A stretch of 64,000 nucleotides of DNA, from the NCBI GenBank assembly GCA_002842215.1, contig PHCC01000021.1, positions 1-64,000 of the forward strand. Reading direction: 5' to 3'. Below the pieces are notes generated by a model. That model had not been told where the DNA came from, searched no databases, and saw only the letters and a program-made list of their open reading frames with translations. Numbering within the stretch: position 1 is the first letter of the stretch; every line of letters begins with the position of its first letter. Of this stretch, positions 50,781 through 57,223 are shown piece after piece. Position numbers and translations under genes: made by a program. This DNA comes from Betaproteobacteria bacterium HGW-Betaproteobacteria-9. GTDB taxonomy: Bacteria; Pseudomonadota; Gammaproteobacteria; Burkholderiales; Burkholderiaceae_C.

Positions 50781-51389
50781 ATGGCCCTGCGCATCAAGAA
50801 CCAGTGGTTTGACAACGGACGCCCGAAGTCCGCGAAGGAGACCGCGAGTGTCGTGGTCTTTATCGTCTGGCGCGTGACGCAGAACATGGTCAAGCAGATG
50901 CGCGAGGCCCGTTTCGACATCGACGTGGGCCCGCAGTATTTCGCCTTCATGCGCGAGATCCTGGGCTTTCTGCTGCAGGTGGTGGACCGCATGGCGTTCG
51001 AGCGCATGGACGCGGAACAACGCAGCGAGTTCACCGGCGCGCTGGTGCGCCGCATGGCCGAGATTCTGGAAGAAAGCGAGCTGGAATGGCTGGGGCCACC
51101 GCCCGCCGGGGCAGACAGCTGGCGCAACCAGTTCATCGATTTCTGCAATCAACTCGGCGAGGCCTATGCCGACTTCGGGCACGGCCCCGACGGTCCGGAC
51201 TTCGGTTTCGTGCGCTACCTGGGCAGCCGCATCGAGGGCGTGATGCCGGCCAAGGACAGGCACTGGGTCAAGGACCAGCTGATGGCCTATGAGGTGCCGG
51301 AGGCGCTGGAGATGGTGCGCCGGGGCATGCACGGCGCCCTGTCCACCGAGCCGCGGCGCAAACGCCGCGCCTCCATGAGCGGAGACTAG
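50781..51389 (+). CDS. Conserved-looking soluble protein of unknown function
   Basis: The 202-residue protein is mostly helical and without membrane segments: ALRIKNQWFDNGRPKSAKET, FIVWRVTQNMVKQMREARFD and MREILGFLLQVVDRMAFERM. ELEWLGPPPAGADSWRNQF and YADFGHGPDGPDFGFVRYLG follow, and the tail is basic (RRKRRASMSGD). I do not recognise it. The start ATG at 50781 lacks a good ribosome site because the repeat R3 lies just before it. A GTG at 50700 would place the repeat inside the protein. It is one base from the TauD-like gene. Confidence 0.65.
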   Translation: MALRIKNQWFDNGRPKSAKETASVVVFIVWRVTQNMVKQMREARFDIDVGPQYFAFMREILGFLLQVVDRMAFERMDAEQRSEFTGALVRRMAEILEESELEWLGPPPAGADSWRNQFIDFCNQLGEAYADFGHGPDGPDFGFVRYLGSRIEGVMPAKDRHWVKDQLMAYEVPEALEMVRRGMHGALSTEPRRKRRASMSGD

Positions 51390-51390
51390 C

Positions 51391-52344
51391 ATGGCAGCCA
51401 ATCCTCCCAGTCCGTTTGACCTCAATCAGCCCGAGGCGTATGCGCAGTGGCGGGCGGCCAAGCTGGCCACTCAACCCACGTGCGTGGAGGACCTGATTGT
51501 CGACGTGGCCGATCCGCGGCAACTGAGTGTGCAAGAGCGCGCGGCCCTGCTGCGCACTTGCGCGCGCGCCAACATGGTGGTCTACCGCAGCCCTGTGACC
51601 GAAGAAGACAAGTCGCTGCCGCGCCTGCTGGGAGCGCAACTGGGCCTGCACCGGCTCGACGCCAACTGGCTGGCCGACGAAGACGGCATCTCGCCGATCG
51701 CGGTATCGACGCAGCGGCCTGGCGCGCGCGCCGACTTCATCCCCTACACCGACAAGCCCATCCGCTGGCACACCGACGGCTACTACCACCCACTCTCGCG
51801 CCGCATCGAAGGCATGGTGCTGCACTGCGTGCGCGCGGCGGGTGAGGGCGGCATCAGCGGGCTGGTGGACCACGACCGGGTCTACATCGCGCTGCGCGAC
51901 GCCAACCCTGCGTGGGTGCGCGCGCTCATGGCGCCCGACGCCATGACCATCCCCGAGCGGGCCGACGAGCACGGCGTGGCCCGCCCCGCGCAGAGCGGCC
52001 CGGTGTTCAGCGTGTTGCCGGACCCAGGCGGAGACCCCGCGCTGCAAATGCGCTACACCGCGCGCACGCGCAGCATCGCCTGGAAGGACGACGCCGATAC
52101 ACGCGCCGCCGTCGCTTTCCTGGAGCAGTGGCTGGCCAGCGACGCACCCTGGATCTTTCGCCTGCGGCTGTTGCCGGGCATGGGCCTCGTCTGCAACAAC
52201 GTGCCACACGAGCGCAGCGGCTTCAACGATCACCCGCAGCGCCCGCGCCTGCTGTACCGCGCGCGTTACCTCGACCGCGTCGGCGCACCGCCCGTGCCCC
52301 TGCGGCATGCGTCTCAGGCGGCCCAGCTGGAGCTGCAGTTGTGA
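51391..52344 (+). CDS. TauD/TfdA-like 2-oxoglutarate/Fe(II) dioxygenase
   Basis: The 317-residue protein of the clavaminate synthase-like fold shows the iron ligands His-X-Asp in IRWHTDGYYHPLS and the distal His in LVCNNVPHERSGFND. A 2-oxoglutarate-binding arginine fits RPRLLYRARYLDR. Enzymes of this family release sulfite from taurine or other sulfonates, or hydroxylate other substrates. Being inside a dsr-divergent operon suggests a sulfur-containing substrate, but this is inference. Its end overlaps the next gene start (GTGA), so a ferredoxin reductase fusion is translated with it. Confidence 0.8.
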   Translation: MAANPPSPFDLNQPEAYAQWRAAKLATQPTCVEDLIVDVADPRQLSVQERAALLRTCARANMVVYRSPVTEEDKSLPRLLGAQLGLHRLDANWLADEDGISPIAVSTQRPGARADFIPYTDKPIRWHTDGYYHPLSRRIEGMVLHCVRAAGEGGISGLVDHDRVYIALRDANPAWVRALMAPDAMTIPERADEHGVARPAQSGPVFSVLPDPGGDPALQMRYTARTRSIAWKDDADTRAAVAFLEQWLASDAPWIFRLRLLPGMGLVCNNVPHERSGFNDHPQRPRLLYRARYLDRVGAPPVPLRHASQAAQLELQL

Positions 52345-53840
52345 GCCACTGGCTGACCATCTGGCGCGCCGCCCAGCTCGTGGGCGTGTCGCGGGGCACG
52401 CTGCAGCAGCAGGTGCGATCGGGCGCGATGGTGCTGACCGAGGGCCTGGTGTCCACCGACGAGCTGCTGCGGCTGTACCCCGGCGTGCAACTCGAAGAAT
52501 CCGGCCTGCTGGAGCGGGTGGCCCACATCCGCGACGAGGCCTTCGGCAAGCGCCTGCGCGAGCGGTTGCTGCCCAGCCAGGAGGTGCTCGCGCAGCGGCT
52601 CTTCCACCAGACACAGGAGCTGGCCGACGTGCGGCGCTGGCTGCAGCGCTACCACGCGCTGGTCATTGCGCTGCAGACGCGCATCCATGCCCTGCAAGAC
52701 AACGGCGCCACACCGCTGGCGCTGTCCGAATTGCAGGATTTTGTCGACCAGGGTCTGGCGCAGGCGCTCGCGACCGAACAGGCCGACCTGCTCACGGTGA
52801 TGGACGACATGCTCAAAGTCATGACAGCCCAGGTGACGGTGCGCCCCAGCGGTCACCAGTTCTGCGTCGAGGGGCACGCCACCCTGTTGCAGGCCGGCCT
52901 GCTCGCCGGCCTCAAGCTCAACTACGGCTGCGGCAACGGCACCTGCGGCATGTGCAAGGTGCGCGTGATCTCGGGTGAGGTGGCGCGCACCCGGCCCTGC
53001 GACTACCCGCTGTCCGAGGCCGAGCGCGCCCAGGGCTACACGCTGGCGTGTGCGCACACCGCGGCCAGCAGCGAGCTGACGCTGGAACTGCTGGAGGCCA
53101 GCGGTCCGCAGGACATCCCGCAGCAGCAGATCGTGACCACCGTGCGTGCCGTCACGCCGCTGGCGCCGGGCACACGGCTGCTGCACCTGCAGACGCCACG
53201 CAGCCACCGCCTGCGCTTCCTGGCGGGTCAGTCGGTGACGCTGGGCCTGAACCGCACGGACGGCAGCGACGTGCACGCGCTGTACCCCATCGCCAGTTGC
53301 CCGTGCGATGACCGCAACTTGCACTTCTTCATCGAGCGCCATGCACGGGACCCTTTTGCGCGCCAGCTGTTTTCCGACGGCATCCAGCCCGGTGACAGCG
53401 TCACGGTGTGGGGACCGGTGGGGGACTTCGTGCTGGCCGACAGCGCCCGGCCGCTGGTCTTCGCCGCCTGCGACACCGGTTTTGCCCCGGTCAAGAGTCT
53501 GATCGAGCACGCCCTGGCACTCGACAACGCGCCCTCGCTCTCGCTGTTCTGGCTCGCCACGCGGCCCGACGGACACTTCCTCGCCAACCAGTGCCGGGCC
53601 TGGTCCGAAGCGCTGGACCCGTTCGAATACGAGCTGCTGGCCGAGCCCGACGTGACCTTTGGCGCGCTGCAGCTGGCGCAAGCCATGCGTGCCGACCTGT
53701 TCGAGATCGACTGCGACTTCTACCTCGCCGGGCCGGAGACCTTCGTGCGGGCGCTCGACGCCGAGTTGCGTGCCGCGGGCGTGCCGGCGGCGCAGATCCA
53801 CAGCCTGATGCTGGCCGAGCCGGTGGGGGAGATGGCATGA
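52341..53840 (+). CDS. HTH domain fused to [2Fe-2S] ferredoxin and FAD/NAD(P) reductase
   Basis: The 499-residue protein has three parts. Residues 1-60 form a MerR/excisionase-like helix-turn-helix (WRAAQLVGVSRGTLQQQVRS), then a helical linker follows. Residues 165-250 form a plant-type ferredoxin with cluster ligands in YGCGNGTCGMCKV (Cys197, Cys202, Cys205) and LACAHT. From 265 to the end is an FNR-like module (RFLAGQSVTLGL; LVFAACDTGFAPVKSLIEHA). A GTG start overlaps the TauD-like stop. It could be the electron donor of the operon or a redox-sensing DNA-binding protein; the fusion is unusual. Confidence 0.8.
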   Translation: MSHWLTIWRAAQLVGVSRGTLQQQVRSGAMVLTEGLVSTDELLRLYPGVQLEESGLLERVAHIRDEAFGKRLRERLLPSQEVLAQRLFHQTQELADVRRWLQRYHALVIALQTRIHALQDNGATPLALSELQDFVDQGLAQALATEQADLLTVMDDMLKVMTAQVTVRPSGHQFCVEGHATLLQAGLLAGLKLNYGCGNGTCGMCKVRVISGEVARTRPCDYPLSEAERAQGYTLACAHTAASSELTLELLEASGPQDIPQQQIVTTVRAVTPLAPGTRLLHLQTPRSHRLRFLAGQSVTLGLNRTDGSDVHALYPIASCPCDDRNLHFFIERHARDPFARQLFSDGIQPGDSVTVWGPVGDFVLADSARPLVFAACDTGFAPVKSLIEHALALDNAPSLSLFWLATRPDGHFLANQCRAWSEALDPFEYELLAEPDVTFGALQLAQAMRADLFEIDCDFYLAGPETFVRALDAELRAAGVPAAQIHSLMLAEPVGEMA

Positions 53841-54259
53841 ACGATTCGCCAGACGAAGCGCTCATCAATGCCAACTTGAGCGCCGCCGGGCCGCCCCAAG
53901 GCGCGAAGGCCCCCTCGGGGGGCAGCGCAGCCGACGCAGTGGCAAGCGTGGGGGCCTGTTCCGGTAGTGAGGCCTTTGCCCTGCGCGTTCTCGGCACCAG
54001 CATGGAGCCCGAATTCCTGGAGGGTGAAATCATCCTCATCGAGCCCGAGGGCCTGCTGCGCGACGGCAGTTTCGTGCTGGCCCAGCATGACGGCGAGTGG
54101 ATCTTCCGCCAGCTCTGCCAGCAGGCGAACGGCTGGACGCTGCACGCGCTGAATCCCGCCTTCGCCGACCGGCCGCTGTCCGATCTCTTGGCCGTGCGGG
54201 GCGTCATCATCCAGAAGGCGCTGCCCGGTCGGCGCCGCGCCAGCAAACGCTACGTCTGA
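53837..54259 (+). CDS. S24/LexA-like protein lacking the catalytic lysine
   Basis: The protein (140 residues) has the S24 signature LRVLGTSMEPEFLEGEIILI with the nucleophile Ser55. At the place of the catalytic lysine it has EWIFRQLC instead of a Lys-Arg pair, so self-cleavage is doubtful. It has no DNA-binding domain. Residues 15-42 are encoded by the dispersed repeat R4, read in frame as a linker. The ATG overlaps the previous stop. A GTG after the repeat (53939) would give a shorter protein. Its role is unknown. Confidence 0.7.
   Translation: MNDSPDEALINANLSAAGPPQGAKAPSGGSAADAVASVGACSGSEAFALRVLGTSMEPEFLEGEIILIEPEGLLRDGSFVLAQHDGEWIFRQLCQQANGWTLHALNPAFADRPLSDLLAVRGVIIQKALPGRRRASKRYV
53883..53956. 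repeat. GC-rich repeat copy R4, inside a coding region
   Basis: The copy reads CCGCCGGGCCGCCCCAAGG, then CCCCCTCGGGGGGCAGCG and AGCGTGGGGGCC, matching R5 at 55019-55092 with only short differences. Unlike the other copies it lies within an open frame, where it adds a glycine/alanine/serine-rich stretch to the S24-like protein without breaking the frame. Confidence 0.7.
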
Positions 54260-54268
54260 GGAACCCCC

Positions 54269-54487
54269 GTGCCGTACTACATCTACCGCGTCAAACCATT
54301 CGGCCAGCTTGACAAACTGGAAGAACACGGCGCCTTCGCCGCAGCCTCCGGCCAGGCCAAGACGCTGCGTGCCGCGCTGCCGCCAGACACCCCCGACAAG
54401 GTGAAGGTGATCTTTGCCGAGAACGCCTGGCAGGCCGAAGAGCTGCTGTGCCAGGTGCGCGAACCCGGGCACCCGGGCGAAGAATAA
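54269..54487 (+). CDS. Small protein of unknown function
   Basis: The 72-residue protein starts with a GTG: PYYIYRVKPFGQLDKLEEHG, then AFAAASGQAKTLRAALPPDT and VKVIFAENAWQAEELLCQVR. The pattern of a strand-rich start and a helix with one cysteine looks like a real compact domain. It lies 9 bp behind the S24-like gene and 16 bp before the next one, in the same operon. I do not recognise the family. Confidence 0.6.
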   Translation: MPYYIYRVKPFGQLDKLEEHGAFAAASGQAKTLRAALPPDTPDKVKVIFAENAWQAEELLCQVREPGHPGEE

Positions 54488-54503
54488 CCACGCGGGGCCG
54501 GTC

Positions 54504-54947
54504 ATGGTCGACGAGGCCGCCTACCGCCGCACCCAGGCCGAGGTCAACCGCCTGCCCTGCGTGTTCAAGGCGGCGTTGCTGGCGCGTCAGGCCGTGTGCG
54601 AGCTGGCGGTGCGGCACTCGGTGGCCGAGCGCGAGGTGCTGGCCTGCGGCCAGGCCCCCGCCCACCTGAACTGTGAAACGCTGGAGCGCCTGTTCCTGGA
54701 GCGGGCCACCTTTCCGCTGAAGCTGCCACCGGGCGCACCGCTCACCCACGGCACCGTCATGCGCCTGCACTGCGGGGGCCTGCGGGGACTGCAGCAGGTG
54801 CTGGACGCCCCGCAGCCCGATGTGCACCGCATGGTGATGCAGGCCCAGGTGGAACACGGCAGCCTGGTGCAACTGCCCTGGGAGCGCATCGTCGCGCAGA
54901 TCCTGGCCTGGCAGCCGCGGCGGCGGGTGACAAAGCCAGACCTGTGA
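54504..54947 (+). CDS. Protein of unknown function, last gene of dsr-divergent operon
   Basis: The 147-residue protein has no membrane segment. It reads RLPCVFKAALLARQAVCELA and RHSVAEREVLACGQAPAHLN, then VMRLHCGGLRGLQQVL and IVAQILAWQPRRRVTK, with four cysteines. The codon use matches neighbouring genes. It is followed by repeat R5 and the convergent yeeE gene. I see no known family. Confidence 0.6.
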   Translation: MVDEAAYRRTQAEVNRLPCVFKAALLARQAVCELAVRHSVAEREVLACGQAPAHLNCETLERLFLERATFPLKLPPGAPLTHGTVMRLHCGGLRGLQQVLDAPQPDVHRMVMQAQVEHGSLVQLPWERIVAQILAWQPRRRVTKPDL

Positions 54948-55018
54948 ATCGACCCGCGCAGTGGCGGAGCCCCGATCCGCGCCAAGAGAGGCGCGGGACG
55001 CAAGGGGGTCACGTTTTT

Positions 55019-55092
55019 CCGCCGGGCCGCCCCAAGGAAAAACAGCCCCCTCGGGGGGCAGCGACCCGCGCAGCGGCGGAGCGTGGGGGCCA
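55019..55092. repeat. GC-rich intergenic repeat, copy R5
   Basis: This is the same unit as R4 (CCGCCGGGCCGCCCCAAGG, CCCCCTCGGGGGGCAGCG, AGCGTGGGGGCC), placed between the convergent ends of the plus operon and the yeeE gene. The CCCCCTCGGGGGG hairpin probably marks the end of both transcripts. Confidence 0.7.
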
Positions 55093-55097
55093 CATCT

Positions 55098-56201
55098 TTA
55101 GCGCTGCTGCCACTTCATCGTGGCCACGGCCCCGCCCACAATGCCTGTCAGCGCCAGGAAGGAGCCGATCGCCAGCGTGGAAATGCCCGACAGCCCCTGC
55201 CCGATCGTGCAGCCCATCGCCGTGACGCCGCCAAAGCCCATCAGCACCGCGCCGATGAGCTGGGTGCGCAGGTCTTCCATCGAGGCAAAACCTTCCCAGC
55301 GAAACTGCCGCGTGCTGATGGCGTAGGCGAACGACCCGAGCACCACGCCGATGGCCGATGCGATGCCAAAAGTCATGCGCAGCGACTTGTCGGTCCACAG
55401 CATCAGCATTTCCAGGTTGTAGGCCACCGGCGCGACGAAGCTCATGGACTCCAGCGTGCGCGTGTTGGTCGCGAAATACACCGTCTCCATGGTCTCGGGG
55501 TCTTCGCCGTAACCCAGATGGCCGGTCAGGTACCACGCCGCCACGACCAGCAGGCCCAGCACCACGGCGCCGAACACGTGCGACAGGTTGCTGCGGAAGC
55601 GCTTGTCCTTGAACACGAACACCAGCAGGCCCAGCCCCACCACGCTCAGGGTGATCAGCAGCGCCGTCTTTTCGGACAGGCCGGTCAGCTTGGCCAGCAC
55701 CTGCGGCAGGCCCTGGGCGCTGAAGCCCCATTGCGACAGGTCCACCGAAACCGGATCCAGGAAGTTGGCGCGCCACTGGCCAAACAGCCCCTTGAGCGTC
55801 ATGTACGCCGAGATCGCCAGCACCGTCAGCACCACCACCGAACGCAGGCTGCCACCGCCCACCCGCACCAGATTCTTGTTGGTGCAGCCGGCAGCGATCG
55901 TCATGCCCACGCCGAACAGGGCGCCGCCCAGCAGCAAGGACAACCAGGGCAGTACGGGCCGCTGGTAGACCGATTTGGACAGGTCGATCTGGCCGAAGTA
56001 ATAGAGCAGGTTGGCCCCGATCACCGCCACGGCGATGGTCAGCAGCCACATGCGCATGCGCCCCCAGTGCTCCATGTTGACCACGTCCGAGATCGCGCCC
56101 ATGGTGCAGAAGTTGGTCTTGTTGGCGACGGCGCCAAAGATGAAGGCCAGGACAAAACCACCCCAGACCACCAGCATCGACGGGTTCATTCCTTCGCTCA
56201 T
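55098..56201 (-). CDS. YeeE/YedE-family sulfur (thiosulfate) transporter
   Basis: The 367-residue membrane protein has about ten helices. The three conserved cysteine sites described for TsuA/YeeE thiosulfate uptake are visible: NKTNFCTMGAISDVV, TIAAGCTNKNLVRVGGGSL and GGVTAMGCTIGQGLSG. It is third after tusA and dsrE2 in one operon, so it likely imports a reduced sulfur compound that TusA and DsrE2 then relay to DsrEFH. Confidence 0.85.
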   Translation of the reverse strand: MSEGMNPSMLVVWGGFVLAFIFGAVANKTNFCTMGAISDVVNMEHWGRMRMWLLTIAVAVIGANLLYYFGQIDLSKSVYQRPVLPWLSLLLGGALFGVGMTIAAGCTNKNLVRVGGGSLRSVVVLTVLAISAYMTLKGLFGQWRANFLDPVSVDLSQWGFSAQGLPQVLAKLTGLSEKTALLITLSVVGLGLLVFVFKDKRFRSNLSHVFGAVVLGLLVVAAWYLTGHLGYGEDPETMETVYFATNTRTLESMSFVAPVAYNLEMLMLWTDKSLRMTFGIASAIGVVLGSFAYAISTRQFRWEGFASMEDLRTQLIGAVLMGFGGVTAMGCTIGQGLSGISTLAIGSFLALTGIVGGAVATMKWQQR

Positions 56202-56301
56202 GTGTTGGGCTCCATTTCAGGCAAAGATCGCCAGCCGCGGCAGCGCGTGGCGGAAGCGGGCGACCGCCGCGCCGCGTTGGCTGCCTTGCCGGCCGGGGGC
56301 G

Positions 56302-56772
56302 TCAGATGAACAGGCAGACGTCCGATTCACCGGCGAACTTCATGAAGGTCGCGGCGCCGCCGTACTCGACGTCCTTGATGAATTCGCTGGTCTCGAACTC
56401 GAACAGGTCCACCGTCATCTGGCAGGCGACGAACTTGACCTCCAGCTCCAGGCAGACGTCGCGCAGTTCCTGCAGCGAGGCCACGCCCTTGGACTTCATC
56501 TTCTTCTTCATCATCATCGTGGCCATCGCTTCCATGCCCGGCAGCATCTGCACCATCACCGGCATGGGCACCGGCATCGGCATGGCGGGGTTCGCCAGCG
56601 GGCTGATCTGCACCCCATCCAGGCTCTTGCGCAGCAGCTGCAGGCCGTAGAAGGTGAAGAAGATCTGCACATCCCAGCCCAGCGAGGCCGCGGTGGACGC
56701 CAGGATGAACGGCGGGTAGGCCATGTCCAGCGTGCCTTTGGTGGCGATCAACGCCATTTTTTTGCTTGCCAC
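56302..56772 (-). CDS. dsrE2: DsrE2-like sulfur-relay protein
   Basis: The 156-residue DsrE/F/H-fold protein has ALIATKGTLDMAYPPFILAS, LGWDVQIFFTFYGLQLLRKS, a methionine-rich loop (MPMPVPMPVMVQMLP) and the conserved cysteine in VKFVACQMTVDLFEFE. DsrE2 proteins work with TusA and rhodanese in the cytoplasmic sulfur relay of oxidisers. The methionine-rich segment may be a membrane-associated or protein-binding loop. It lies 39 bp after tusA. Confidence 0.85.
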   Translation of the reverse strand: MASKKMALIATKGTLDMAYPPFILASTAASLGWDVQIFFTFYGLQLLRKSLDGVQISPLANPAMPMPVPMPVMVQMLPGMEAMATMMMKKKMKSKGVASLQELRDVCLELEVKFVACQMTVDLFEFETSEFIKDVEYGGAATFMKFAGESDVCLFI

Positions 56773-56811
56773 GTTGCGTGTCTCCGGCGTGGTGAAAAGG
56801 CGTGAGAGGTC

Positions 56812-57039
56812 TCAGGCCTTCTTGAGGTAGAACACGAACTTGCTGCTCTCGCTGCTCTGTTCCAGCAGGGCGTTGCCCGTCGCCTCGGCGAACGCCGCCA
56901 TGTCGCACACCGAGCCGGGGTCGGTTGCCACCACGCGCAGGATCTGCCCGCTGGCCATGTCGGCCAGCGCTTTTTTGGTCTTGACGATCGGCATCGGGCA
57001 GGCCAGGCCCGAGGCGTCAAATTCCTTGTTGAATTCCAT
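56812..57039 (-). CDS. tusA: TusA, sulfur carrier protein
   Basis: The 75-residue protein of the SirA/TusA family has the catalytic motif in DASGLACPMPIVKTKKALAD. Its cysteine carries persulfide sulfur, delivering it to DsrE in oxidisers. GGAGA precedes the ATG at 57039; the longer frame would run through the leader hairpin. It begins the tusA-dsrE2-yeeE operon under sulfur box 3. Confidence 0.9.
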   Translation of the reverse strand: MEFNKEFDASGLACPMPIVKTKKALADMASGQILRVVATDPGSVCDMAAFAEATGNALLEQSSESSKFVFYLKKA

Positions 57040-57063
57040 CGATGTCTCCTGAAGTATTTGTGG

Positions 57064-57090
57064 CAGCTTTCCATCGCTGCATGGAAGCTG
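57064..57090 (-). other. Hairpin in the tusA leader
   Basis: Arms CAGCTTTCCAT and ATGGAAGCTG pair with one bulged base around a 6-base loop (CGCTGC). It sits between the inferred tusA start point and its ribosome site, so it could influence translation or mRNA stability. No matching element is seen in the soeA or dsrA leaders. Confidence 0.4.
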
Positions 57091-57116
57091 ATTCTTCAAG
57101 AGGACCACCGAACCGT

Positions 57117-57156
57117 CTATCACCGCAAAGGGTGATGACGGGTAGCCCATATGGGT
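57117..57156 (-). promoter_or_regulatory. tusA promoter: palindrome plus -10 element (sulfur box 3)
   Basis: On the minus strand ACCCATATGGGC (57156-57145) is followed after exactly 24 nt by ATAG in GGTGATAGAC; the -10 hexamer is TGATAG. The spacer holds a TCACCGCAAAGGGTGA dyad, matching a similar dyad at the same distance in box 1. The inferred untranslated leader is about 70 nt. No plus-strand -10 copy is found on the other side. Confidence 0.65.
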
Positions 57157-57223
57157 GATGTGGTTTTCCCCGTGGCATCACGGGGCGGGGCCATCACACA
57201 GACTGCGCGCTGGCGGAGGGGCC

